A DNA stretch of 39,821 bases from an uncultured Duncaniella sp. Lineage in GTDB: Bacteria > Bacteroidota > Bacteroidia > Bacteroidales > Muribaculaceae. The stretch is taken from contig CAJUKP010000020.1 of NCBI GenBank assembly GCA_910587165.1, forward strand, positions 1 to 39,821, given 5' to 3'. Position numbers and translations under genes: made by a program. Below are positions 1-7,535 of the stretch, one piece after another; within the stretch, counting starts at the first letter, position 1; every line of letters starts with the position of its first letter. The notes under the pieces are model-generated. The model was not told the DNA's origin. It did not search any database and saw only the letters and a program-made list of their open reading frames with translations.

Positions 1-49
1 ACGCAAGATTTTCATTCTTGAAAGAGGAGTTCGATTCTCCTATGGGCTA
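1..49 (+). tRNA. tRNA-Glu (TTC), 5' end cut by window edge
   Basis: The first 50 bases are identical to the 3' part of the complete tRNA-Glu at 409-480, including the anticodon loop with TTC, the T arm and the acceptor 3' strand. About 23 bases of the 5' end lie outside the window. It is followed 53 bases later by rpsT, so tRNA and rpsT are probably on one transcript. Confidence 0.9.
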
Positions 50-102
50 CAAGTTAGCAACTTAATCAAGAACAACAAAGAAATTAAAGAGATTTAATAA
101 AG

Positions 103-360
103 ATGGCAAATCATAAATCATCACTTAAAAGAATCCGTCAGACAGAAGCACGTCGTCTCCGCAACCGTTACTACGCCAAGACAGCCCGCAACGCTGTCCG
201 CAACCTTCGCAAGATGACCAACAAGGCTGAGGCAGAGGCCGCATTCCGTAAGATCGGCGCCATGCTCGACCGTCTCGCTTCCAAGAACGCGATCTCTAAG
301 AACAAAGCTGCCAACCTCAAGAGCAAGCTGGCCCATCACATCGCCAAGCTCGCTGCCTGA
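103..360 (+). CDS. rpsT: 30S ribosomal protein S20
   Basis: The 85-residue, very basic protein begins MANHKSSLKRIRQTEARRLR, a typical S20 start, and has the usual length for the family. S20 binds 16S rRNA and is needed for small-subunit assembly. The alanine- and lysine-rich helical body (AARKIG-like stretch and C-terminal LAHHIAKLAA) fits the three-helix bundle of S20. The gene lies between two tRNA-Glu(TTC) genes with no promoter motif visible in the 53-base gap upstream. A tRNA-rpsT-tRNA transcript ending at the terminator at 502-548 is therefore likely. The ATG start is unambiguous. Confidence 0.97.
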   Translation: MANHKSSLKRIRQTEARRLRNRYYAKTARNAVRNLRKMTNKAEAEAAFRKIGAMLDRLASKNAISKNKAANLKSKLAHHIAKLAA

Positions 361-408
361 TAAAAGCATTCCATCCCGTTAAAACAGGGTGGCTTTCTTG
401 GTTAAGCC

Positions 409-480
409 GGCCCATTCGTCTATCGGTTAGGACGCAAGATTTTCATTCTTGAAAGAGGAGTTCGATTCTCCTATGGGCTA
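409..480 (+). tRNA. tRNA-Glu (anticodon TTC)
   Basis: The cloverleaf can be drawn by eye: acceptor strands GGCCCAT and ATGGGCT with discriminator A480, anticodon stem CAAGA/TCTTG around loop TTTTCAT (anticodon TTC), and T arm GAGGAGTTCGATTCTCC. CCA is not encoded. The last 49 bases are identical to the copy at the window edge, so the two are a recent or homogenised duplication around rpsT. Confidence 0.96.
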
Positions 481-501
481 CTCCTTTTGTCACACCTTTG
501 C

Positions 502-548
502 AAAGTATGGTCCCGACGACTTAATTGTCGCCGGGACATACTTTTTTT
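502..548 (+). terminator. Intrinsic terminator after tRNA-Glu/rpsT
   Basis: A long imperfect stem (AAAGTATGGTCCCGACGAC paired with GTCGCCGGGACATACTTT, one bulge and one mismatch, loop TTAATT) runs straight into a T7 tract on the plus strand. It closes the tRNA-rpsT-tRNA transcript. Confidence 0.85.
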
Positions 549-559
549 ACCGGTCAGGG

Positions 560-596
560 AAAGGATACAAATGGACAGAAAAGCTTTGTATCCTTT
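560..596 (-). terminator. Hairpin after the cation antiporter; fragment related to palindromic repeat family
   Basis: A perfect 12-bp inverted repeat (AAAGGATACAAA / TTTGTATCCTTT, 13-base loop) starts 2 bases past the antiporter stop. No good T tract follows on the minus strand, so termination is uncertain. Its left arm contains GGATACAAATGGACA, also present in the large palindrome at 38.3-38.6 kb (reverse strand, 38527-38541). Confidence 0.5.
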
Positions 597-598
597 CT

Positions 599-1579
599 CT
601 AAACGGTAACTTGTTGCGAGTAAAGGTAGACCATATAACCGATATAGGCGAGGAAAAGTACTGCTCCCTCGGCGCGGGTGATGGTGCGGAGACGGAAGAA
701 CCATCCGAATATCCAGAACAGGCATGAGGCTGCCACGAGCACACCGAGGTCGACGATGGTGATGTTGCCGAACTGCAGAGGCATAATAGTTGACGTAGCT
801 CCGAGAACGAAGAAAATATTGAATATACATGAGCCTATGACATTGCCGAGGCAGATGCCTGAGAAGCCTCTCATGGCTGCTACGGCCGATGTGGCCAGCT
901 CCGGCAGAGATGTGCCCGCGGCGAGTATGGTGAGGCCTATGAGAGCTTCGGACCATCCGAGTCCGCGGGCTATGCCGGCTGCACCATCCACAAACCATTG
1001 ACCCCCGAAGATCAGGGCGGCGAGACCGCCGGATAGAAAGACCAGGGCTTTCCACGTGGGTAGAGGCTTCTGTCTCTGACCATCCTCGGCCACAGGATCG
1101 GTGGCAGGTGCCTTGTGTGCCGACGCTATGGTGTAGCGCATGAATATCACGAAGAAGAGCAGGAGGAGTATGCCGTCGACCCGTGTGAGCACCATTGGCG
1201 TCCCGTCGATATATGGCGAGCATCCCATCACGAAGAGCACTGCCGACGAGAGTATCACAAGGGGGATCTCGTTGATGAGCACTCCGCGTGTCACCTCTAT
1301 AGGCCTTATCATGGCCACCACACCGATGATGACAAGGATGTTGAATATGTTCGAACCCACGATATTGCCGATGGCCATGTCAGTCGAGGCATTTGAGGCA
1401 CTCATTATGGATACCACCAGCTCGGGTGCGCTGGTCATCATCGAAACGATGGTCAGACCTACGATGAAGTCGGACATACCGAGCTTTTTGGCGATGGCGG
1501 CCGAACCGTCGGTCATATAGTTCGCACCGCCGAGTATCAGCACCAGTCCGACTGTCAGGAGGAGGATATTGATGATCAT
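599..1579 (-). CDS. Calcium/sodium antiporter, CaCA superfamily (YrbG-like)
   Basis: The 326-residue inner-membrane protein has the two inverted alpha repeats of the Na+/Ca2+ exchanger superfamily. Repeat 1 is GLTIVSMMTSAPEL (about 41-54) with GNIVGSNIFN (71-80); repeat 2 is GLTILAAGTSLPEL (215-228) with GNVIGSCIFN (245-254). The acidic PEL residues and the asparagines that line the ion path are present in both. Repeat 1 has MTS where GTS is usual, a small departure. A polar loop around 153-175 separates the two halves of five helices each. The family exchanges Ca2+ or other cations for Na+, K+ or H+; the ion used here cannot be told from sequence. The gene starts 21 bases after the UDG-like gene and is probably co-transcribed with it. 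Confidence 0.92.
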   Translation of the reverse strand: MIINILLLTVGLVLILGGANYMTDGSAAIAKKLGMSDFIVGLTIVSMMTSAPELVVSIMSASNASTDMAIGNIVGSNIFNILVIIGVVAMIRPIEVTRGVLINEIPLVILSSAVLFVMGCSPYIDGTPMVLTRVDGILLLLFFVIFMRYTIASAHKAPATDPVAEDGQRQKPLPTWKALVFLSGGLAALIFGGQWFVDGAAGIARGLGWSEALIGLTILAAGTSLPELATSAVAAMRGFSGICLGNVIGSCIFNIFFVLGATSTIMPLQFGNITIVDLGVLVAASCLFWIFGWFFRLRTITRAEGAVLFLAYIGYMVYLYSQQVTV

Positions 1580-1600
1580 ATACGTATGCTTTTTGTGGTT

Positions 1601-2191
1601 TCAGAGGATTCCGACCGAGCGGAAGAGGGTGGCATAATACTCGGCTTTCTTTTCGGGGGCGAGGGGGTAGGCCCTGCTCGTCGACGGCATACGCCAGATG
1701 GTCAGTCCGTCGCCGCTCACCACATTTTTCCCCATCGCGGGCACCTCGGTGCCGGTGAGGGTGGCTGTGATTCCGGCGGCTTTCTCGCCGGTGGTGGCTA
1801 TGGTGTGACACATCGGAATCTCAGCGAGCAGACCGGCGAGGGGAACCGGGGTCACGATCTCGAGATACTTGTCCGAGGCATTGTCGCGCAGTCGGCGCAC
1901 TTCGCGTCCGGTGTCGTGGAGAGCGATCCCTTTGTCGGTGAGAAAACGTTCTATCTCATCGCGTCGGAATCCTCCGGTGGCAGGGTCACGGAAACGGGTG
2001 GCATCGCCGTAGAATATGATGCCCATGACTTTCCAGAAGTCGTTGGTTTTGTTGGGATAGTAGAAGTCCATGCTCCATCTCACGGGCTTGGGTGGAAATG
2101 TGCCCATGATGAGCACTTTTGCTCCGTGAGGCAGAAACGGGGGGAAAGGATGTGTCTCTATCGGGAGCGGAGGTGTGAAATCTGTTGTCAT
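1601..2191 (-). CDS. Uracil-DNA glycosylase superfamily protein
   Basis: The 196-residue protein has a superfamily-type motif A, LIMGTFPPKP (about 27-36), followed by an aromatic stretch (WSMDFYYP) and NDFWKVMG, and a late motif MPSTSRAYP (168-176) resembling the DNA-minor-groove loop (motif B) of mismatch-type uracil glycosylases. It probably excises damaged bases such as uracil or acts on a related substrate; the exact specificity cannot be read. I chose ATG at 2191: the frame is open to a TTG at 2242, but that extension runs into the terminator hairpin of efp and is not conserved-looking. It lies upstream of the antiporter with a 21-base gap. Confidence 0.75.
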   Translation of the reverse strand: MTTDFTPPLPIETHPFPPFLPHGAKVLIMGTFPPKPVRWSMDFYYPNKTNDFWKVMGIIFYGDATRFRDPATGGFRRDEIERFLTDKGIALHDTGREVRRLRDNASDKYLEIVTPVPLAGLLAEIPMCHTIATTGEKAAGITATLTGTEVPAMGKNVVSGDGLTIWRMPSTSRAYPLAPEKKAEYYATLFRSVGIL

Positions 2192-2246
2192 GTGTGTCTG
2201 GGAGAATAGTGAAACGGGATTCTGCACATGATAGATAAACAACGGA

Positions 2247-2284
2247 GCGCCCGGGAGTGTTGAGTCTCAACCTCTCCCGGGCGC
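2247..2284 (-). terminator. Terminator of the aspS-efp gene series
   Basis: A GC-rich stem of 11 bp (GCGCCCGGGAG / CTCCCGGGCGC) with an inner TTGAG/CTCAA pairing lies 37 bases past the efp stop. On the minus strand it is followed by the T-rich stretch TTGTTTATC. Confidence 0.75.
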
Positions 2285-2321
2285 CTGTGCATTGATCTGT
2301 ATGTGTGTCGTGTGACGGATA

Positions 2322-2885
2322 TTACTTCACGCGCTCCTTGTAGGAACCGTCGCGGGTATCCACCACGATCTTGTCGCCGATGTTGCAGAAGAGGGGCACG
2401 CGCACCTCGGCTCCGGTCTCCACGGTTGCGGGCTTGAGGGTGTTGGTGGCGGTGTCGCCCTTGATGCCGGGCTCGGTGTATGTGATCTCGAGGGTCACGG
2501 TGGTGGGCATCTCGCAGGTGAGGATGGTGTCTGACTCGGCGTGTACCATAGCCTCGCAGATATCGCCGTCCTTGAGGAACTGTACGCCCTCGATGCTCTC
2601 GCCGGGGATGATCACCTCTTCCCAGGTCTCGGTGTGGAGGAAGTGATAGCCCATGTCATCCTTGTAGGAGTACTGGTAGGGGCGACGCTCGATGCGAACC
2701 TCGTTGACCTTCACGCCGGAGTTCCAGGTCTTGTCGAGCACACGTCCGGTCTGGACATTCTTGAGTTTTGTGCGCACGAAAGCCGGGCCTTTGCCGGGTT
2801 TCACGTGGAGGAATTCAACGATGAAGAAGTACTGGCCGTCGATGTCGAGGCACATTCCGTTTTTAAAGTCTGCAGTTGTTGCCAT
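2322..2885 (-). CDS. efp: Translation elongation factor P
   Basis: The 187-residue protein (family about 185-190) starts MATTADFKNGMCLDIDGQ and has three beta-barrel domains. EF-P binds between the P and E sites of the ribosome and relieves stalling at proline runs. The functional loop HVKPGKGPAF places a lysine at residue 32, the position that is post-translationally modified in many bacteria; which modification occurs here cannot be told. The frame is open upstream to 3044, but that region overlaps the slyD 3' end in another frame and encodes an alanine-rich shadow, so ATG 2885 is the start. It follows slyD by 43 bases. Confidence 0.97.
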   Translation of the reverse strand: MATTADFKNGMCLDIDGQYFFIVEFLHVKPGKGPAFVRTKLKNVQTGRVLDKTWNSGVKVNEVRIERRPYQYSYKDDMGYHFLHTETWEEVIIPGESIEGVQFLKDGDICEAMVHAESDTILTCEMPTTVTLEITYTEPGIKGDTATNTLKPATVETGAEVRVPLFCNIGDKIVVDTRDGSYKERVK

Positions 2886-2928
2886 TGGTTGGTATGTACT
2901 GTATGTTTCTGATTTTAGATTATGTTGC

Positions 2929-3501
2929 TTAGTTACATCCTCCGCAGCATCCGCCATCGCCGCAGTCACCGCCGCCGCATGAGCCGCCGCCACAACCGCC
3001 GCCGCCGCAGCCGCAGGTGGGATGGAGCTCCTGCTCCGTGGCATCGCGGACTGTCACCACATTGCCCTTGAAACGCAGGTCCTTGCCTACGAGGGGGTGG
3101 TTGAAGTCCATCTTGACATGGGCCGGGGTGATCTCGAGCACCTTTCCGGCTATCTGGTAGCCGTCGGCTGTGATCATGGGCACACGGGCGCCGACAAATA
3201 TTTTCTCGGAGTCGAAGTTGCCCTTGTCGTCGATGAAGATATCGCGGTCCAGTGTGGCCACGTCGTCGGGATTGTAGGGGAATCCCTGTGATGCGGGCAC
3301 GACTACATCGAAATCACGTCCCTGCTCCAGGCCTTCCAGCGCATGGGCCAGAGGCTTGATGAGTCCGGGTGTGATGCCGAAGATGAAACGTTCGGCGTCC
3401 TTGGGTTCTACTGTGTGGACAAGGTCTTCCTTGCCGTCGGGGTGGATTTCGTAGAGTTCGTATGCGATCTCCACATATTTTCCTGGGAGGATTTTTTCCA
3501 T
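2929..3501 (-). CDS. slyD: SlyD-type FKBP peptidyl-prolyl isomerase with cysteine/glycine-rich tail
   Basis: The 190-residue protein has an FKBP domain interrupted by an insert-in-flap chaperone domain (about 75-125), as in SlyD. Family marks are YELYEIHPDGK near the start, FIFGITPGLIKPLAHALEGL (39-58) and NHPLVGKDLRF (134-143). It is a cytoplasmic folding helper and prolyl isomerase. The C-terminal tail from about 160 is almost only Gly and Cys, with eight cysteines at 163, 165, 170, 175, 180, 185, 186 and 189. In Escherichia coli the His/Cys-rich tail binds nickel; here histidine is nearly absent, so binding of a soft metal (Ni, Zn, Cu) is an inference. It lies between the zinc-ribbon gene (21 bases) and efp. 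Confidence 0.93.
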   Translation of the reverse strand: MEKILPGKYVEIAYELYEIHPDGKEDLVHTVEPKDAERFIFGITPGLIKPLAHALEGLEQGRDFDVVVPASQGFPYNPDDVATLDRDIFIDDKGNFDSEKIFVGARVPMITADGYQIAGKVLEITPAHVKMDFNHPLVGKDLRFKGNVVTVRDATEQELHPTCGCGGGGCGGGSCGGGDCGDGGCCGGCN

Positions 3502-3522
3502 ATTGTTCTGAGGGGAGTTAAT

Positions 3523-4302
3523 TTACTGGGCGGAGAAATCGGGTGTCACGCCTGCAAGTTCGGGGTCGATCATGATGCGTCCGCAATATTCGCAGACGAT
3601 GATTTTCTTGTGCATCTTGATCTCCATCTGCTTCTGGGGCGGGATGCGGTTGAAGCATCCGCCGCAGGCATTGCGCTGCACATAGACCACGCCGAGGCCG
3701 TTGCGGGCGTTCTTGCGGATACGCTTGAAGGCATTGAGCAGACGCTGGTCGTCGATCTTTGCCTCGAGATCCTTGGCCTGCATACGCAGACGTTCCTCGT
3801 CTTTCTTGGTCTCGGAGACGATCTCCTCGAGGTCGTGGCGCTTGTCGGCAAGGATGTGGTTGCGGTCGATGAGTGTCTCCTCGGCGGCGGCGATGTCGTT
3901 GTTGCGGGCTTCGGTCTCGCGGGCAAACTGGCCTATGCGCTTCTCGGAGAGCTGGATCTCAAGGGTCTGGAATTCTATCTCTTTCGAGAGAAGATCAAAC
4001 TCGCGGTTGTTTCTCACATTGTCGAGCTGGGTCTTGTAGGTGGCTATCTGAGCCTGGGCAGCCTCGATCTTGTGATGCTCCTGAGCCGACTTGGAGCGGA
4101 GCTCTTCGATCTCCGCACGGTATTTGTCGATTCGGGTGTGGAGCCCCTCGATCTGGTCTTCGAGGTCGCGCACCTCGTCGGGAAGCTCACCGCGGATAGT
4201 GCGGATGCCGTCAATCTTGGAGAGAATGGTCTGCAGCTCGTAGAGAGCGCGGAGGCGCTGCTCCACCGAGAGGGTCTGGTCGTTTTTAGTCTCTTTTGCC
4301 AT
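3523..4302 (-). CDS. Coiled-coil protein with C4 zinc ribbon (DUF164/CT398-like)
   Basis: The 259-residue cytoplasmic protein is a long helical coiled coil (about 10-195, heptad-like and rich in Glu, Lys and Arg) followed by a zinc ribbon with cysteines 213, 216, 237 and 240 (ACGGC ... CEYC). This architecture is that of the C4-type zinc-ribbon family represented by chlamydial CT398/CdsZ. Its molecular job in Bacteroidales is not established. Members are very often next to nif3-like genes, as here (27-base gap), which suggests a shared process. It is transcribed between nif3 and slyD. Confidence 0.88.
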   Translation of the reverse strand: MAKETKNDQTLSVEQRLRALYELQTILSKIDGIRTIRGELPDEVRDLEDQIEGLHTRIDKYRAEIEELRSKSAQEHHKIEAAQAQIATYKTQLDNVRNNREFDLLSKEIEFQTLEIQLSEKRIGQFARETEARNNDIAAAEETLIDRNHILADKRHDLEEIVSETKKDEERLRMQAKDLEAKIDDQRLLNAFKRIRKNARNGLGVVYVQRNACGGCFNRIPPQKQMEIKMHKKIIVCEYCGRIMIDPELAGVTPDFSAQ

Positions 4303-4328
4303 ATTTCGTGTTTATCTTTTTGACGCTG

Positions 4329-5123
4329 TCAGACGTATGCTACGGGGTTTTGCTCGCTCTGCGACATACGGACTGCAAAGTTAGGAAATTTTTCGGAAAT
4401 TATCCGTGAAAAAATTGATTTAGTGCATTTTTCGCTCTCAAAATGACCGGTGTCGACTATGAGTATGTCGCGCCCGTAGTCAAGAAAGTCGTGATAACGC
4501 ACGTCGGAAGTGATATAGGCGTCTGCTCCTGATCTGATGGCGAGCGGTATGAACTCACCGCCCGAACCGCTGCAGAGCGCCACACGGCCTATCGTTGCCC
4601 CCTCCCTGCCACGGGTGACACGCACCATAGGCGACCCGTAGACCTCCTTGACGCGGTCGATCAGTTCGGCGGGGGATAGCGGCGGGTCAAATGTACCGGT
4701 CACACCAAGACCTTCATCTGGGTTGGCTCCCGGCGACAGGACGCTCATGCCGGTGAGGCCGAGACACTTCCCGAGCTCATGGCTCACCCCCTGCGAGGCA
4801 CTGTCGAGGGCTGTATGGGAGGAATAGACCGCTATTCCGGCCGACAACGCTCCTATCACCGCGCGCTCGGCCGGAGTGGCGCCTGTGATTGATTTCAGTC
4901 CCTTGAAGATCAGGGGATGGTGGGAGATGATGAGGTTGCAGCCTTCGGCGGCAGCCTCGTCGACGCTTTGGGGAGTCACGTCAAGACACACCAACACCCC
5001 CGTGCACTCAGTGGTGGCGGGGGATGTCGGTGCCAGTTGCCATCCTGTGTTATCCCAGGGTTCCTGGAGTCCCGGACGGGCAAATGACTCTATGGCGCCT
5101 ACAATATCCTGTAGTGTGGGCAA
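4329..5123 (-). CDS. Nif3-like dinuclear metal-centre protein (DUF34/YbgI)
   Basis: The 264-residue protein has the metal ligands of the Nif3 family: ISHHPLIF (about 65-72), SSHTALD (about 100-106) and the C-terminal DTGHFESE. The EPWDNTGWQL motif near the N terminus is also typical. Family members form hexamers with two metals per subunit; proposed activities (GTP cyclohydrolase type, metal handling) are not settled. The start codon is TTG: there is no ATG before a stop at 5145-5147, and the homologous N terminus (TLQDIVGAIESFARP) begins right after the TTG. It sits 39 bases downstream of aspS and is followed by the zinc-ribbon gene, a common pairing. Confidence 0.9.
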   Translation of the reverse strand: MPTLQDIVGAIESFARPGLQEPWDNTGWQLAPTSPATTECTGVLVCLDVTPQSVDEAAAEGCNLIISHHPLIFKGLKSITGATPAERAVIGALSAGIAVYSSHTALDSASQGVSHELGKCLGLTGMSVLSPGANPDEGLGVTGTFDPPLSPAELIDRVKEVYGSPMVRVTRGREGATIGRVALCSGSGGEFIPLAIRSGADAYITSDVRYHDFLDYGRDILIVDTGHFESEKCTKSIFSRIISEKFPNFAVRMSQSEQNPVAYV

Positions 5124-5162
5124 GTAGGTTCTGTGGGTTAGAGGTTATTTCTTGGTCTGTGG

Positions 5163-6920
5163 CTACTTTTCCTTCAGATCGAGGCGGATCTGCAGCTCGT
5201 CGAGCTGTGACTCGTCGATGGCTGAGGGGGCGTCGATCATCATGTCGCGGCCTGAGTTGTTCTTGGGGAAGGCGATAACGTCGCGGATCGAGTCAAGACC
5301 GGCCAGGATGCTGACGAAACGGTCAAAACCGAAGGCGAGGCCGCCGTGAGGGGGTGCGCCATACTTGAAGGCATTCATCAGGAAGCCGAACTTATACTGT
5401 GCGTCCTCCTCGCTGAGTCCGAGCAGACGGAACATCTTGTCCTGCAGCTCTGCCTCGTGGATTCGGATCGAGCCGCCACCCAGCTCGTTGCCGTTGACCA
5501 CCATATCGTATGCGGTGGCGCGCACGGCTCCGGTGTCGCTGTCAAGAAGATGGATATCCTCGGGATTGGGAGCGGTGAAGGGATGGTGCATCGCATAGTA
5601 ACGCTGGGTCTCGTCGTCCCACTCGAAGAGGGGGAAGTCGATCACCCACAGGCAGGAGAATTTCTGCGGATCGCGGAGTCCCAGGCGTGAACCCATCTCA
5701 AGACGGAGCTCACACAGCTGCTTGCGGGTCTTCATGGTCTCGCCGGCCAGGATGAGCATAAGGTCACCCTTGCCTGCTCCGGCGCGCTCGGTCCACTTGC
5801 GGAGGTCATCCTCGGAGTAGAATTTGCCAACTGACGATTTGATGGAACCGTCCTCCTCGACCTTGACCCACATCATCCCTTTCGCGCCTATCTGGGGACG
5901 CTTCACGAAGTCGGTGAGCTGGTCGAGCTGCTTGCGGGTATAGCCTGCACAGCCGGGGGCCACGATGGCTCCCACGTATGGTGCGTCGTCGAGCACGGCG
6001 AAACCGTGACCCTCGGTGAGATCCTTGAGCTCCACAAACTCCATGCCGAAACGGGTGTCGGGCTTGTCGGAGCCGTAAAGACGCATCGCATCGGCCCAGG
6101 TCATACGGGGGAAAGGCTCGGTGAAGTCAATATCCTTGACATAACGGAAAATATGTTTCACCAGACCCTCGAACATATTGAGCACATCTTCCTGCTCGAC
6201 AAACGACATCTCGCAGTCGATCTGGGTGAACTCCGGCTGACGGTCGGCGCGGAGATCCTCGTCACGGAAACACTTCACAATCTGGAAGTAACGGTCGAAA
6301 CCGCTCACCATGAGAAGCTGCTTGAAAGTCTGGGGTGACTGGGGCAGGGCATAGAACTCGCCGGGATTCATGCGCGAGGGCACCACGAAATCGCGCGCTC
6401 CCTCGGGGGTCGATTTGATGAGCACCGGGGTCTCCACCTCAAGGAAGCCTTTCGAGTCGAGATAGCGGCGTATCTCGAAGGCCATACGGTGGCGAAGCTC
6501 CAGATTGGCGCGCACACAGCCGCGGCGAAGGTCGAGATAACGGTATTTCATGCGCAGGTCATCTCCGCCGTCGGTCTCATCCTCGATGGTGAACGGAGGC
6601 ACATCGCTGCGGTTGAGCACCTTGAGATCTGTGGCGATGATCTCTATATCGCCGGTGGGAAGATGGGGATTCTTGCTGGTACGCTCGGCAACGTTGCCGG
6701 TCACCTGCACAACAAACTCGCGTCCGAGCTTGTTGGCGCTCTCGCACAGCGAGGCGTCGGTATCGTTGTCAAACACCACTTGAGTGATTCCATATCGGTC
6801 GCGGACATCGACAAAAGTCATGCCGCCCATCTTGCGGGCGCGCTGCACCCATCCGGCCAAGGTCACTGTCTTGCCGGCGTCACTGAGGCGGAGTTCTCCG
6901 CAGGTATTAGTCCTGTACAT
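5163..6920 (-). CDS. aspS: Aspartyl-tRNA synthetase
   Basis: The 585-residue class II synthetase has the bacterial size (Escherichia coli 590) and layout: N-terminal OB anticodon-binding domain (about 1-105), catalytic core with motif 2 FRDEDLRADRQPEF, a GAD insertion in the middle, and motif 3 GLAFGFDRFVSILAG near the end. It charges tRNA-Asp with aspartate. A -7 type element TAATTTTG at 6954-6947 lies 27 bases upstream. It is the first gene of the closely spaced minus-strand series aspS, nif3-like, zinc ribbon, slyD and efp. Confidence 0.97.
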   Translation of the reverse strand: MYRTNTCGELRLSDAGKTVTLAGWVQRARKMGGMTFVDVRDRYGITQVVFDNDTDASLCESANKLGREFVVQVTGNVAERTSKNPHLPTGDIEIIATDLKVLNRSDVPPFTIEDETDGGDDLRMKYRYLDLRRGCVRANLELRHRMAFEIRRYLDSKGFLEVETPVLIKSTPEGARDFVVPSRMNPGEFYALPQSPQTFKQLLMVSGFDRYFQIVKCFRDEDLRADRQPEFTQIDCEMSFVEQEDVLNMFEGLVKHIFRYVKDIDFTEPFPRMTWADAMRLYGSDKPDTRFGMEFVELKDLTEGHGFAVLDDAPYVGAIVAPGCAGYTRKQLDQLTDFVKRPQIGAKGMMWVKVEEDGSIKSSVGKFYSEDDLRKWTERAGAGKGDLMLILAGETMKTRKQLCELRLEMGSRLGLRDPQKFSCLWVIDFPLFEWDDETQRYYAMHHPFTAPNPEDIHLLDSDTGAVRATAYDMVVNGNELGGGSIRIHEAELQDKMFRLLGLSEEDAQYKFGFLMNAFKYGAPPHGGLAFGFDRFVSILAGLDSIRDVIAFPKNNSGRDMMIDAPSAIDESQLDELQIRLDLKEK

Positions 6921-6946
6921 ACTATATCTTAGAGGGTAATTTTTGG

Positions 6947-6954
6947 CAAAATTA
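6947..6954 (-). promoter_or_regulatory. -7 element for aspS
   Basis: The minus strand reads TAATTTTG, matching the Bacteroidetes TAnnTTTG element, 27 bases before the aspS ATG. No TTG at the usual distance is seen, so this is a partial match. Confidence 0.5.
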
Positions 6955-7043
6955 CGAAGAAATCCCCTAATAGGATAAAAAAATCAGAGAAAAAATTCCA
7001 TCAGGCCTGCCGGTTTCCCGCCGCTGTATCCGGATTGGAATCA

Positions 7044-7523
7044 TCATTTGCCATCCTGGACTATGCTGACGGTATTCATATACGGATAATGACCTACGTG
7101 TATTTCAGCCACGCGTCTGTCCGGAGCGTCCAACGGGGCAATCCGGATCTCGTAGGCATACGGTTCCATCCGGGCGCTTATCTGTTTGATCGTCCCCCAG
7201 CTCCATGAATACTCCCCGGAAGGAGTTCCCTCCGGATGTCCTATCTCTGCTCTGAAGACGGTTTTGCCGTCAGCTACAAGCATATCAAACTCTCCGCTGC
7301 CTTTAAAGTAGGGGAGACTGTCTGACGAGAATGAAAAACTTCCCCCCTGTTTGCCGAATTCCACAAAATAACCATGCTTCCCTTTGTTCGTGTAGTCCGC
7401 TCCCTTTATGTCAAGCTCTATATAAACCGGTTTATCATCCACATTGGGTTCGTCATCGCATGACACAAGTGTGAGCACCTGGATGAATATGGAGAGAAAC
7501 AGAATAATTTTAATCTTTGCCAT
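7044..7523 (-). CDS. Exported lipoprotein, paralogue of the next gene upstream
   Basis: The 159-residue protein has a short basic N terminus, a hydrophobic signal and a lipobox LVSC with Cys at about 22 followed by Asp-Asp, so a lipid-anchored envelope protein is expected. It shares blocks with the neighbouring 155-residue lipoprotein: KGKHGYFVEFGK, YSWSWGTI and PYAYEIRI, in the same order and spacing. The C-terminal half (RRVAEIHVGHYPYMNTVSIVQ) resembles the last strands of BACON-like domains, which are carbohydrate- or mucin-related beta-sandwiches; this is an inference. No catalytic residues stand out. It starts 12 bases after its paralogue and is surely co-transcribed. Function unknown. 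Confidence 0.8.
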   Translation of the reverse strand: MAKIKIILFLSIFIQVLTLVSCDDEPNVDDKPVYIELDIKGADYTNKGKHGYFVEFGKQGGSFSFSSDSLPYFKGSGEFDMLVADGKTVFRAEIGHPEGTPSGEYSWSWGTIKQISARMEPYAYEIRIAPLDAPDRRVAEIHVGHYPYMNTVSIVQDGK

Positions 7524-7535
7524 AACAATACTCTT

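Noticed and set aside
449..727. A 92-codon plus-strand frame starting inside tRNA-Glu
   Set aside because: It begins in the tRNA, reads through the terminator and ends inside the antiporter on the other strand.
2886..3044. Upstream extension of efp by 53 codons
   Set aside because: It is an alanine-rich out-of-frame reading of the Gly/Cys tail of slyD. EF-P homology begins exactly at ATG 2885.
3343..4323. A 326-codon plus-strand frame opposite the zinc-ribbon gene
   Set aside because: It is Leu/Val-rich by mirror effect of the coiled-coil codons. The minus strand has a clear zinc ribbon and good spacing to its neighbours.
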